Positions 8,856 through 16,961 are shown, counted from the first letter of the stretch. The stretch: 39,290 bases of DNA from an uncultured Lentisphaeria bacterium (GCA_949287225.1 CASEFP010000230.1:1-39290), one strand, 5' to 3'. The notes: a model not told the origin generated them from the letters alone. Numbers and translations: made by a program.

Positions 8856-10214
8856 TCAAAGGGTGGTGGAAGCGTTCCGTTTATTTTGCGTGAAGGAAAG
8901 GATGGCATCGGCCATGTAATCGAGTTTTTCCGGAGTCATTCCGGGATAGAGTCCGATCCAGAAGGCGTCGTTCATGATGCGGTCGGTGTTCTGGAGGGTT
9001 CCGGAAATCCGGTAGTCCAGGCCCTCCCTCAGAGACTCAAAACAGGGGTGCTTGATCAGATTTCCCGCAAACAGATTCCGTGTCTGGATTTTTTTCGATT
9101 CCAGATAACGGGTCAGGTCGTTCCGGGCGAAACCGGCGCCGGGAAGGACGGTTATCAGAAAACCGAACCAGGAGGGATCGCTTTCCGGATAGCTCTCCAT
9201 CAGCTGGAACTGCGGCAGATCCCGGAGTGCGCTTGAAAGATGCCGGAAATGTTCCTTCCGCCGTTCGGTGAAAAACGGAAGCTTGTCCAGCTGGGCGCAG
9301 CCGACCGCAGCCTGCATGTCCGTCGCCTTGAGATTGTAACCGAAATGACTGTAGACGTATTTGTGATCGTATCCAGGGGGAAGTCTGCCGTACTGACGGG
9401 TGAAGCGGTGTCCGCAGGTGCCGTCTTTTCCGGAATCGCACCAGCAGTCCCGCCCCCAGTCGCGGAGGGAGAGGGCGATTTTTTTCAGAAGAGGATCATT
9501 CGTGTAGACCGCTCCCCCTTCGCCGGTGGTCATGTGATGAGGAGGATAAAAACTGGAAGTCGCCAGATCGCCCCAGGTCCCGGTGAAACGGTTGTCGTAA
9601 CGGGAACCGAGCGCATCGCAGTTGTCTTCGACAAGCCAGAGTCCGTGCCGGTCGCAGAAACTCCGGATGCGGCGGAGATCAAAGGGATTCCCGAGAGTGT
9701 GAGCAATCATGACCGCACGCGTTCTTTCCGAAAGGGCGTTTTCCAGCAGAGCCGGATCCAGATTGGCCGTACGGGAATCCACATCCACGAACACCGGAAT
9801 TGCTCCGTACTGAACGATCGGCGCAACCGTGGTGGGAAAACCGGCGGCCACGGTAATGACCTCGTCTCCGCGGGAGATTTTCCGCTCCCCCAGCAGAGGG
9901 GAAGTCAGACTCATGAAGGCAAGGAGATTCGCCGAGGAACCGGAATTCACCAGAAGCGTGAAGCGCACGCCCAGGTATTCGGAAAAACGTTCTTCAAATT
10001 CACGCGAATAGCGTCCGTATGTGAGCCAGAAATCAAGAGAGGAATCCACCAGGGAGCAGAGTTCATGTTCATCGAATACACGCCCGGCATAGTGAACAGG
10101 ATCCGTTCCGGGGTGGAAAGGCTTCTGCTCTTCCGCATGCATCAGCGAGTAATATTGTTTTGTCTTTTCCAGGATTTCCTTCCGGATTTCCACGGCCTTT
10201 TTTATTTTATCCAT
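8856..10214 (-). CDS. rfbH: CDP-4-dehydro-6-deoxyglucose 3-dehydratase (E1)
   Basis: It removes the 3-hydroxyl of CDP-4-keto-6-deoxyglucose to start 3,6-dideoxyhexose synthesis, using pyridoxamine phosphate and a [2Fe-2S] cluster. The 452-residue protein has the DegT/DnrJ aminotransferase fold. Two diagnostic features are visible: His-His (226-227, in PPHHMTTGEGG) in place of the PLP lysine, and cysteines 199, 257, 259 and 267 spaced C-X57-C-X1-C-X7-C, the iron-sulfur motif of E1. It overlaps the end of rfbG by 13 bases, implying coupled translation. The partner E1 reductase (E3) is not in the window. Confidence 0.95.
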   Translation of the reverse strand: MDKIKKAVEIRKEILEKTKQYYSLMHAEEQKPFHPGTDPVHYAGRVFDEHELCSLVDSSLDFWLTYGRYSREFEERFSEYLGVRFTLLVNSGSSANLLAFMSLTSPLLGERKISRGDEVITVAAGFPTTVAPIVQYGAIPVFVDVDSRTANLDPALLENALSERTRAVMIAHTLGNPFDLRRIRSFCDRHGLWLVEDNCDALGSRYDNRFTGTWGDLATSSFYPPHHMTTGEGGAVYTNDPLLKKIALSLRDWGRDCWCDSGKDGTCGHRFTRQYGRLPPGYDHKYVYSHFGYNLKATDMQAAVGCAQLDKLPFFTERRKEHFRHLSSALRDLPQFQLMESYPESDPSWFGFLITVLPGAGFARNDLTRYLESKKIQTRNLFAGNLIKHPCFESLREGLDYRISGTLQNTDRIMNDAFWIGLYPGMTPEKLDYMADAILSFTQNKRNASTTL

Positions 10215-11353
10215 TCGAGTTTCCTTTCTTCCGCCCGGAGCAGATACTCATCCAGATCCCACTCCGTGTTCAGCGTTCCCTCGGAGAGGAAGGCGCGGTA
10301 CCATTCGGCGGTCTTCCGGAAGGCTTCCGCGGAGTCCCACACCCCGTGCCAGCCGAGACGTTCTGCGGCCTTGCTGCAGTCCAGACGCAGAAGCGGCGCT
10401 TCATGCGGTGCATCGGGATCCGGCTCCATCCGGAAACGCACACGGTCCCAGATCCCGGCAAACTGTTCCGCCGCCGAACGAACCGTGACGAATTCGTCCG
10501 GAGAGGGTCCGAAATTCCATCCTTCTGCAAATTCCGAATGCCCCCGCCACAGCAGGCTGCCAAGCTGGAGATATCCGCTCAGAGGCTCCAGCACATGCTG
10601 CCAAGGACGCACCGCAGAGGGATTCCGGAGGGTGACAGTCTTCCCATCCTCCGCCGCCTTCATCAGATCCGGAACAAGACGGTTTTCCGCCCAGTCCCCT
10701 CCCCCGATGACATTTCCCGCGCGGGCACTTGCCAGAAGCAGTCCTGAACGGTCGCCGGAGGCCCGTTTCTCCTTCGAGCCCCCCGGACGCTCCTCCTCTC
10801 CTCCTCCTCCCCGGGAGGAATGAAAAAAAGAACGCCGCCAGCAGGAAACGGCCAGTTCCGCACAGCCCTTTGAAGCGCTGTAAGGATCATACCCGCCCAT
10901 GGGATCAGCTTCCCGGAAGGGACGGCCGGAACCGGAATTTTCATAACACTTGTCGGAGGTGACCGCCACAACGGCACGGACGGAATCCGTTCTGCGGCAG
11001 GCCTCCAGGAGATGGATCGTGCCCATGACATTGGTTTCAAACGTCTCAACCGGCTCCTCGCAGGAAAGACGCACCAGCGGCTGGGCCGCCAGATGAAACA
11101 CGATTTCAGGGCGGAAATCCGAAACAATTCTCTCCAATGTTTCCGGGCAGCGGATATCGGCGTATTCCGATCTCATATTTTTTCTTTTTCCCAGTCCGAG
11201 GAGCGAAAAATGGCAGTGACGCGTTTTCATGGGCAGCGCCACGCCGCAGATCTCCGCGCCCATGCGCAGAAGCCAGAGGGAAAGCCAGCTCCCTTTGAAG
11301 CCGCTATGCCCGGTGACAAGAACACGTCTGTTCCGATAGATCCCGCAAAACAT
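10202..11353 (-). CDS. rfbG: CDP-glucose 4,6-dehydratase
   Basis: It converts CDP-glucose to CDP-4-keto-6-deoxyglucose. The 383-residue short-chain dehydrogenase fold shows the NAD-binding loop VTGHSGFKG (residues 13-21), the HLAAQPLVR segment, a VTSDKCYEN active-site strand, Tyr158-X3-Lys162 (YSASK) and ARAGNVIGGGDWA. Between the YxxxK helix and the latter, about residues 178-204, is a low-complexity Gly/Glu/Arg/Lys-rich insertion not expected in the family. It follows rfbF by 21 bases and overlaps rfbH. Product flow is RfbF to RfbG to RfbH. Confidence 0.95.
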   Translation of the reverse strand: MFCGIYRNRRVLVTGHSGFKGSWLSLWLLRMGAEICGVALPMKTRHCHFSLLGLGKRKNMRSEYADIRCPETLERIVSDFRPEIVFHLAAQPLVRLSCEEPVETFETNVMGTIHLLEACRRTDSVRAVVAVTSDKCYENSGSGRPFREADPMGGYDPYSASKGCAELAVSCWRRSFFHSSRGGGGEEERPGGSKEKRASGDRSGLLLASARAGNVIGGGDWAENRLVPDLMKAAEDGKTVTLRNPSAVRPWQHVLEPLSGYLQLGSLLWRGHSEFAEGWNFGPSPDEFVTVRSAAEQFAGIWDRVRFRMEPDPDAPHEAPLLRLDCSKAAERLGWHGVWDSAEAFRKTAEWYRAFLSEGTLNTEWDLDEYLLRAEERKLEWIK

Positions 11354-11374
11354 CGATATGGCCGTCCTTCTCTC

Positions 11375-12208
11375 TCAGTTCATTCCGCCAGGCTGTTTAT
11401 CCCAGTATTTCGTCCAGGGGACATTTCCTTCCGCCCACATGCGGTTGAGAAGTTCATGTTCCCTGGGGGTGTCCATGCACTGCCAGAATCCGTTATGGCA
11501 GCAGGCGGCGATTTCTCCATCGCGCAGAGCCCGCTGCATGGGAAGGGCTTCCAGATAGAAATCCTCCGTCCCGGACAGATAGCGGGAAAGAAATTCTTTT
11601 TTCAGGACCATATATCCGCCGTTGATGAAGCCGTCCGTACGGGCCCGTTTTTCTTCAAAGGCGACGACCGAGCCTTCCTGTACGCGCATTTCTCCGAAAC
11701 GCCCCTCCGGATGTACCGCCGAAACCGTCATGAGTTTCCCCGCCTTCCGATGAAAATCAAGAAGTTTTTTTAGATTCACATCTGAGACGGCATCCCCGTA
11801 AGTAAGGAAAAAATCATGTTCGTCCTCCTCAAGATATTTCCCCGCGATACGGACACGGCCCCCGGTCATGGTCTCAATTCCGGTATCGGCAAGAGTGATT
11901 TCCCAGTCCGTTTCCGGTGTCGCACCGTGATAGACGATGGAATCCTTCTTCCCCGGACAGATGGTGATATCGGCGGAAAGCGCCCGGATGTGCAGAAAGT
12001 AATCGATGAAGACCTCCCGCTTGTATCCGAGGCAGAGAATGAAGCGTTTGACTCCGAATGCCGCGTATCCCTTCATGATATGCCAGAGAATCGGCCGGTC
12101 GCCGATGGGCACCATAGGCTTCGGCAGGAGTTCGGTCACATCGCGCAGACGGGTGCCTTTCCCACCGCAGAGAATCATGGCGGGCGGCATGATGCTGCTG
12201 TTTTTCAT
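11375..12208 (-). CDS. rfbF: Glucose-1-phosphate cytidylyltransferase
   Basis: It makes CDP-glucose from glucose-1-phosphate and CTP, the first committed step of the CDP-dideoxyhexose pathway. The 277-residue nucleotidyltransferase has ILCGGKGTRL and LLPKPMVPIGDRPILWHIM-type motifs at its N-terminus, split by about ten residues, and the YLEEDEHDFFLTYGDAVSDV region that is typical of RfbF rather than RmlA. The start at 12208 has AAGGA upstream; an in-frame ATG at 12271 lies at the predicted transcription start and is rejected. It is the first gene of the operon, led by the promoter at 12281-12309. Confidence 0.95.
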   Translation of the reverse strand: MKNSSIMPPAMILCGGKGTRLRDVTELLPKPMVPIGDRPILWHIMKGYAAFGVKRFILCLGYKREVFIDYFLHIRALSADITICPGKKDSIVYHGATPETDWEITLADTGIETMTGGRVRIAGKYLEEDEHDFFLTYGDAVSDVNLKKLLDFHRKAGKLMTVSAVHPEGRFGEMRVQEGSVVAFEEKRARTDGFINGGYMVLKKEFLSRYLSGTEDFYLEALPMQRALRDGEIAACCHNGFWQCMDTPREHELLNRMWAEGNVPWTKYWDKQPGGMN

Positions 12209-12280
12209 TCGTCGTATTCCTTTCCTTCCCGGGTGTATTCTCCGCCGGCGAGCTGTTCTTGCTGAACTCACATTGAGGGG

Positions 12281-12309
12281 AATATAACAGTGGCGAATGA
12301 AAATATCAA
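12281..12309 (-). promoter_or_regulatory. Sigma70-type promoter of the rfb operon
   Basis: Read on the minus strand: TTGATA (12304-12309), a 17-base spacer and TATATT (12281-12286). The expected start near 12274 gives a leader of about 65 bases before rfbF. Confidence 0.65.
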
Positions 12310-12353
12310 ATCAAAGCGTCTCTTCTTTTTGACTGTTCCAGGGGGCTTCTGTG

Positions 12354-12373
12354 CCCCGCACGGGGATGCGGGG
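12354..12373. other. Perfect GC-rich hairpin in the rfbF/pseudopilin intergenic region
   Basis: Arms CCCCGCA and TGCGGGG enclose a six-base loop. No T-run follows on either strand, so it is not a standard intrinsic terminator, but it sits between the end of the pseudopilin gene (12525) and the rfb promoter and could stop or insulate transcription. The rest of 12310-12524 shows no gene. Confidence 0.3.
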
Positions 12374-12524
12374 GAAAAAGGACTTTTCTTTTTTTTCTTC
12401 CGTTTTCATGCTTCAGAGACTTGAAGGAGAAGGGAAAAGGATAGTTCTAGCAGCATCTCCGGGCAAAAGAGAAGTTCGTGAAAACGCGTCGAGGAGAAGC
12501 GGCGGGAAAAATGAGGCGTCCTTT

Positions 12525-13283
12525 TTACTTCAGGATGTTGAACATGCTTACAGAACTGTTTGACCCGAGACTCTTGTGATGCCACGCGGTATCAGAGGCA
12601 ATGCTTTCCGCATGCCCGTCGAAAAAAACTCCATTGATGGTCCGGAGATGGCGCCCGTTGTAGAAATCATTCAGGCGGCATGCCACATACGAATGTTCCG
12701 GATTCGTCGTGCATCCGGGAGTTTTTCCCGTCCCGGGAAGGTAGTAGTTGTAAAAACCGGCATCATGCAGAAAAAGTTTGTCAGAAGTCTTTTTGACCAT
12801 GGAAACACGAATCCCCCGATTGGTTGCGGTGGCATCCAGATCCATCCGGATATCAGGAAGAGTGAGATCATAGCCTGTTGTTTGATAGAAAAAAAGATCC
12901 TGATTTCCTCCCCATACACCATTGGGACACATGAAAAGCGAAGGACTCGTCCTCGGATATACCCGTCCCCCCGGTCGAAACAATGGAGAGTAGCCGATCA
13001 GATCGCAGGGAGTCCAGCCCAGGTATTCGCCAAAAATTCTGTACCAGTGAATGGTCCTTCCGCCATTCGGAAAATGAATCCGAGGAGGAATGTAATATTC
13101 ATAAGCATTTGAATAGGATATATTTGTCATACCAAGCTGTTTCTGATTGCTCAAGCAGGTAATTCGTTTTGCCGTCTCCCTTGCCTGTTTCAGCGCGGGC
13201 AGCAGCAGAGCGGCAAGAATCGCAATGACCGCTATCACCACCAGAAGTTCGATCAATGTAAAAGAGTATTTCCCGCATCTCAT
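12525..13283 (-). CDS. Pseudopilin-like protein, prepilin N-terminus and H-X9-DG domain (copy 1)
   Basis: A protein of about 252 residues from the ATG at 13283 (an ATG at 13316 is also possible; neither has a strong ribosome-binding site). It begins with a short basic leader and a type IV-pilin-like hydrophobic helix starting FTLIELLVV, with Glu5 present. The residue before Phe is Ser rather than the usual Gly. Near the C-terminus His and an Asp-Gly pair are spaced exactly nine residues apart ([15 protein letters not shown]), the processing-associated H-X9-DG motif found in very large families in Lentisphaerae and Planctomycetes. The role is unknown; such proteins are thought to be exported and surface- or envelope-associated. 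It is a tandem paralogue of the next gene. Confidence 0.88.
   Translation of the reverse strand: MRCGKYSFTLIELLVVIAVIAILAALLLPALKQARETAKRITCLSNQKQLGMTNISYSNAYEYYIPPRIHFPNGGRTIHWYRIFGEYLGWTPCDLIGYSPLFRPGGRVYPRTSPSLFMCPNGVWGGNQDLFFYQTTGYDLTLPDIRMDLDATATNRGIRVSMVKKTSDKLFLHDAGFYNYYLPGTGKTPGCTTNPEHSYVACRLNDFYNGRHLRTINGVFFDGHAESIASDTAWHHKSLGSNSSVSMFNILK
13128..13208 (-). repeat. 81-bp identical block, copy in pseudopilin gene 1
   Basis: Base-for-base identical to 14032-14112 in the second paralogue. It encodes the segment just after the N-terminal helix ([14 protein letters not shown], then [12 protein letters not shown]). Flanking sequence on both sides has diverged. Confidence 0.9.
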
Positions 13284-13437
13284 TTTTTCTGCCACACCCC
13301 ATTCAATTTGAATCATTTGTTTCTTGTTCAGACTTCTTCCACTTCATCCGCGATTCCAGTCTTTCCTCACCATCTTTCACAAAAGGGCCCCGTAAGAAAA
13401 ATAAAAATCCTCTTCTCTATGGAAAATCGGCAGGAGG

Positions 13438-14190
13438 CTACTGCCAGGCAATAAACATCCCTGACGGATTTTTTTTCTGAGCCCATGCAGTGTCGGAGGC
13501 AATGTTTTCCGCGTGTCCGTCCAGAAAGACCCCGTTGATGGTCCGGAAATGACGCCCGTTATAAAAGCCTTCCTTGCGGCAGGAAACATACGCATGTTCC
13601 AGATTCGTCGTGCAACCGGGCGTTTTCCCTGTTCCGGGGAGATAATAATTCCAAAAGCCGGCATCATGCAGAAAAAGTTTTTCAGAAATTTTCCGAACCA
13701 TGGAAACACGGATGCCCCGATTGTTTTTTGTCGGCTCCTGATCCATGCGGATATCCGGAAGATTGCTGTAATAGCCGGTTGTCAGATAAAAAAACATATC
13801 CGCACTCCCGCCCCATATTCCTTTGGGGCACATGAAAACAGTAGGGCTGGTCCTGGGTTCCATTCTTCCTCCCGGACGGTAGAGAGGAAATGTGCTGACT
13901 GCATCACAAGGTTTCCAGCCCAGATATTCTCCCATAATCCGATACCAGTATACGATGCCAGCTGAAGCGCTGGAATAATATATCCGCGGATGGACAAAAT
14001 ATTCGCAATCCAATGAATAGGAGTGATTTGCCATACCAAGCTGTTTCTGATTGCTCAAGCAGGTAATTCGTTTTGCCGTCTCCCTTGCCTGTTTCAGCGC
14101 GGGCAGCAGCAGCGAAGCAAGAATCGCGATGACTGCTATCACAACCAGAAGTTCAATCAATGTAAAAACCCGTTTTTCCCAAGTCATCAT
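13438..14190 (-). CDS. Pseudopilin-like protein, prepilin N-terminus and H-X9-DG domain (copy 2)
   Basis: A 250-residue paralogue of the downstream gene. The ATG at 14190 follows AAGGGG. The leader is MMTWEKRV, then the hydrophobic helix [20 protein letters not shown]; the -1 residue is Val instead of Gly. The motif [15 protein letters not shown] keeps the H-X9-DG spacing. Most of the length aligns with copy 1, including shared segments [18 protein letters not shown] and [14 protein letters not shown]. The C-terminal tails differ. It has its own promoter, and copy 1 lies 121 bases downstream on the same strand, so the two are probably one transcript. Confidence 0.88.
   Translation of the reverse strand: MMTWEKRVFTLIELLVVIAVIAILASLLLPALKQARETAKRITCLSNQKQLGMANHSYSLDCEYFVHPRIYYSSASAGIVYWYRIMGEYLGWKPCDAVSTFPLYRPGGRMEPRTSPTVFMCPKGIWGGSADMFFYLTTGYYSNLPDIRMDQEPTKNNRGIRVSMVRKISEKLFLHDAGFWNYYLPGTGKTPGCTTNLEHAYVSCRKEGFYNGRHFRTINGVFLDGHAENIASDTAWAQKKNPSGMFIAWQ
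14032..14112 (-). repeat. 81-bp identical block, copy in pseudopilin gene 2
   Basis: Identical to 13128-13208 and in the same reading position within the paralogous gene. It is a coding duplicate, not an insertion-sequence repeat. Confidence 0.9.
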
Positions 14191-14282
14191 TCCTTCCCCT
14201 TTCCGCAGAAAAAAAGACTGCGCAAAATATTTTATTGTAATGACGCTGGAATACTTGTACAAAAAACAGGAGATTTTTTTCT

Positions 14283-14310
14283 AATATAGGACTGATTCCA
14301 GGCTTGTCAA
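14283..14310 (-). promoter_or_regulatory. Sigma70-type promoter of the pseudopilin pair
   Basis: Minus-strand TTGACA (14305-14310, consensus), a 16-base spacer and TATATT (14283-14288). The leader to the ATG at 14190 would be about 85 bases. Confidence 0.65.
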
Positions 14311-14384
14311 GCCACGTTTTTCCTCCGCAAGATCAAAAAAAACAGAATCACATGCAGAAAAACGGAGCCTGGAAATTGTTGATT

Positions 14385-14405
14385 GAGAAAGGGAAATCCC
14401 TTCTC
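14385..14405 (-). terminator. Inverted repeat downstream of the DUF5107 gene
   Basis: An imperfect stem (GAGAAGGGA pairing with TCCCTTTCTC, one bulge) lies just after the stop codon of the frame-corrected DUF5107 gene. No clear T-run follows, so terminator function is uncertain. Confidence 0.25.
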
Positions 14406-14424
14406 CTGATTTTCCGTTGTCCTG

Positions 14425-14610
14425 TCAGCAGGCATCCTTGCAGACGGGCTTTTTCCCGGCGCTCATGCGCAAGTCAAAGCGGAAAGGAATCCTGATTTCC
14501 GAAGGATCAAGATCCAGGCCTTTTTCCCGGGCTTCCAGAGAGCGGATCGAACGGTAGAGGTCGGAAAAAGTGGTTTCCCCTTCCTGAATGTCCGGGACGT
14601 CAAGCCCCCC
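14425..14610 (-). other. Out-of-frame true C-terminus of the DUF5107 gene
   Basis: Reading continues in the -1 frame after the heptamer G GGG GGC (minus strand, 14604-14610). About 60 codons then give a well-formed protein end (EGETTFSDLYRSIRSLEARE, later DPSEIRIPFRFDLRM) up to TGA at 14425-14427. One extra G in the run, or a -1 ribosomal shift, would join it to the main frame. Confidence 0.8.
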
Positions 14611-16445
14611 GCCTCCTCCAGAATCGTCTGCGCCGCACGCCAGTCCCCCGTCTCCGCCAGCGCGGACGCATACAGAAGACGGAGCATCGGAACAGCCTGC
14701 GATTTCTCCGGAAGCAACGGAAACAATTCAAGAATCATTTCCGCTTTCCCCGCCTCAAGAATGCCGCGGAAACACTCTTTGGCCAGAGAAATGTCGTATA
14801 AGCGTTTCCTCAGGACCGCACGGAAGAACGTGGCGGAGGACTCCTTCCTGCCCGTTGCACGGCAGAGATTCGCCATCGCATAGAGAGCCAACGGTGAAGA
14901 AGCAAGATGCAGAGAATTCCGGAAACACTCCTCCGCTCGCTCGAAATCCTCCCTGTAATAATGGCAGAGCCCCAGATGAAGCCAGGTGTTCCACTGAAAA
15001 GAGCCTGCTGTTCCGGCCGAAGACTTCTTCAGAAGTTCAAACCATTCCTTCTGAATCTGATAGGATGGAAAAACCGTTTCCGGATCCGTCTCCGGCAGAG
15101 ATCCGTATTTCAGGAGCCCGATCCAAGGTTCCTGCTCCGCTCCGGGTTCGCCGAAATCAAGATGCGCGGAAAGAGGAGGCTCGTTCCCGTGAAGACGCCG
15201 GAGATTTTCCAGCGCTCCCCAGGCAGAACCGCTGAAAAGCAGACGGCCCTTTTTCAATGCAAACGTCTCCCGGGTCCGGAGCAGCATCGAATCCAGACGG
15301 CTTTCCGGCAGAACCGCCTCCAGAGCACTCTCCGCTTCCCGTACGGCGGAGTCCCAGGAAGAGAAAATTTCTTCCGGCCGGGTTGTCAGAGAGCCGTACG
15401 CTTCCAGCCACTCCCATGCGCTCTCGGGCGGCATCGGACAGCACTCCATCTGCGTTTTGCAGAGTCCGGCCTGAATTTCCAGATAATCCGGCGCGGAAGG
15501 AGAACTCAGGCGTCTCTGCCAGTGGCGTCCGCCCGGAGACTGCCCCCAGACAAACAGTTTGCGTCCCGCAAGACGACGCGTCGACGCATGGACAAGTCCA
15601 AGACCGTCTTCCGAAATCAGAGCCTCAAATTTTCTCCGCCCGTCCGGAATGTTGAAAAAATGATCCTTCGGCAGCTCGTGATTCTTCGGAAAGGTGCAGT
15701 CAAACCCCTCCGCAAACGGCAGATCCCATTTGCTCAGCGGATGATGCTTCTCATCCTCATACGCATTGGAATACGTGCTCTCCGCAGGAGCCACAACGCG
15801 CTGGCGCCCGATCTCACGCACCGCAATGTTCGACCACCAGTACATCGGAACCACTTCCTTCCGGGGATTGACAACCCTCATCCGCGCAAAAAGAAATTCA
15901 GACCCCTCAGGAAGGAAAAAATCCATCTGCCAGGTCACACCGCGTTCCCGGCAGAATTCATACATCCGGAGCACCGGAGTCCCGTCTTCATCTTCCAGTT
16001 CCGCTGTGAACAGCGGGGACAGGGTATAGGCTCCGTGACCACGGCCGCCGATATTCCATTCGACACCCCCGGCTATCCAGGCGTTCCGAAGCGCAAAATT
16101 GACAGGTCGGAACACTGGATTCTCATAAATCAGGTCCCTCCCCGTGCGTTTGTCCTGAAGAGACCAGAGCCGGCCGCCGAGCCCGGGAAGAAAAACAGCT
16201 TTCAGATTTCCGTTTTCCAGAACGGCCGAATCAAAACAGAGGTCCTCTTCCTCTCGGCTGTACTGGTCCTGCATGCTATGCGGCATGATGTTCGGAAGCA
16301 TGCCGTAACCTATGAAAAGGCCGTCATCCTCTCCGGCCCGGCTTTCAAATTTCTGCCCCAGCGCATTCCTCATCGCGGGAAAGTGGTTTCCCTCACCGAG
16401 TTTATTCCCGCGGATCCGTTTCTTTTCCAAATACAGTCGGCTCAC
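14463..16445 (-). CDS. DUF5107 domain protein with C-terminal TPR repeats (frameshifted near its end)
   Basis: As read, 660 residues from a GTG at 16445. Residues ~40-340 form an aldose-epimerase-like beta-sandwich (FLPGLGGRLWSLQDK, GGVEWNIG, YWWSNIAVRE) matching DUF5107. The C-terminal half has TPR-like helical pairs (residues ~490-620: HLGLCHYYREDFERAEECF and similar). Such proteins are linked to carbohydrate use; a sugar-binding or mutarotase-type role is inferred only. From the G6 tract at 14605-14610 onward the frame yields an unlikely tail, while the -1 frame yields LDVPDIQEGE... ending FRFDLRMSAG..., the expected C-terminus. The true gene therefore probably ends at 14425. A promoter lies about 315 bases upstream. 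Confidence 0.85.
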   Translation of the reverse strand: MSRLYLEKKRIRGNKLGEGNHFPAMRNALGQKFESRAGEDDGLFIGYGMLPNIMPHSMQDQYSREEEDLCFDSAVLENGNLKAVFLPGLGGRLWSLQDKRTGRDLIYENPVFRPVNFALRNAWIAGGVEWNIGGRGHGAYTLSPLFTAELEDEDGTPVLRMYEFCRERGVTWQMDFFLPEGSEFLFARMRVVNPRKEVVPMYWWSNIAVREIGRQRVVAPAESTYSNAYEDEKHHPLSKWDLPFAEGFDCTFPKNHELPKDHFFNIPDGRRKFEALISEDGLGLVHASTRRLAGRKLFVWGQSPGGRHWQRRLSSPSAPDYLEIQAGLCKTQMECCPMPPESAWEWLEAYGSLTTRPEEIFSSWDSAVREAESALEAVLPESRLDSMLLRTRETFALKKGRLLFSGSAWGALENLRRLHGNEPPLSAHLDFGEPGAEQEPWIGLLKYGSLPETDPETVFPSYQIQKEWFELLKKSSAGTAGSFQWNTWLHLGLCHYYREDFERAEECFRNSLHLASSPLALYAMANLCRATGRKESSATFFRAVLRKRLYDISLAKECFRGILEAGKAEMILELFPLLPEKSQAVPMLRLLYASALAETGDWRAAQTILEEAGGLTSRTFRKGKPLFPTSTVRSALWKPGKKAWILILRKSGFLSALTCA

Positions 16446-16767
16446 AGCTGTCTCTTCCCTGTTGTTCTGTTGTCTTTTCAGGTTTCTTGTTTTTCAGGGC
16501 GAATGGATTGCTTTGTTTCTTAAGTCTCTGTGCTCCCTTTGTTTCTGTCCGCAGAGCACAAAGTGGACGGGAGGGGGGAGTCGGCATGATTTGTTTCCCG
16601 GGAGAGAAGACACATCATGCCGCTCAGGAGGGAAAAAAGACAGGCAGATCCGTACGGAGCGGGCTGAAAAAAGGATTTCTTCTTTTTCGACAGTGCTTCA
16701 GACGGATTTTCTTCCCCTCCGTCTTGCGGACAGGCATGAAAAGAGCTTCCATAACTCATGGGAAGGA
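16446..16767 (-). other. Long untranslated leader of the DUF5107 gene
   Basis: About 315 bases separate the promoter's start point from the GTG at 16445, with no credible gene on either strand. It contains a large inverted repeat (listed separately). The remaining segment 16797-16958 also holds no gene apart from the end of the Tad operon. Confidence 0.4.
16582..16622 (-). promoter_or_regulatory. Long inverted repeat in the leader of the DUF5107 gene
   Basis: Perfect 9-base arms, CGGCATGAT at 16582-16590 and ATCATGCCG at 16614-16622, are separated by 23 bases that include the palindrome TCCCGGGA. The outer bases GAG/CTC extend pairing after a one-base bulge. It could be an operator or an RNA hairpin. 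Confidence 0.45.
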
Positions 16768-16796
16768 ACAATAATGAGAGTCCCTCTCTTTGTCAA
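16768..16796 (-). promoter_or_regulatory. Strong sigma70-type promoter reading toward the DUF5107 gene
   Basis: Minus strand: TTGACA (16791-16796, consensus), exactly 17 bases, TATTGT (16768-16773). It reads away from the Tad operon end, toward the gene starting at 16445. Confidence 0.65.
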
Positions 16797-16933
16797 GGGC
16801 AAAAGGCGTTCGGAGATCGGCTTTTTTCCGCATGTGCGACAGAATCAAACTCAATAATTGCAATCAAACGTGAGAATGCAGGAGAAAATGCAGAAAAAAC
16901 AAAAATAAAATGCTTCGCGCGCGAGAGAGAAAA

Positions 16934-16961
16934 AAGAAGAAGAGAAAAGCGCCGTCGCTTA
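16934..16961 (-). terminator. Possible terminator at the end of the Tad operon
   Basis: Directly at the stop codon of the last gene, a short stem (AAGCG pairing with CGCTT across ACGG) runs into a T/C-rich tract on the minus strand. The stem is short; downstream is a further palindrome TCGCGCGCGA near 16915-16925. Confidence 0.3.

Noticed and set aside
9240-10823. Plus-strand open frame of 527 codons opposite rfbH and rfbG
   Set aside because: Shadow of two securely identified genes with catalytic motifs.
12354-12373. Rho-independent terminator from the CCCCGCA/TGCGGGG hairpin
   Set aside because: No T-run follows on either strand; kept only as an unexplained hairpin.
13128-14112. Direct 81-bp repeats as ends of a mobile element
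   Set aside because: Both lie at the same place within paralogous pseudopilin genes, and no transposase or terminal inverted repeats occur between them.
14907-16523. Plus-strand open frame of 538 codons opposite the DUF5107 gene
   Set aside because: Arg/Pro-rich composition with no domain; the opposite strand encodes clear DUF5107 motifs.
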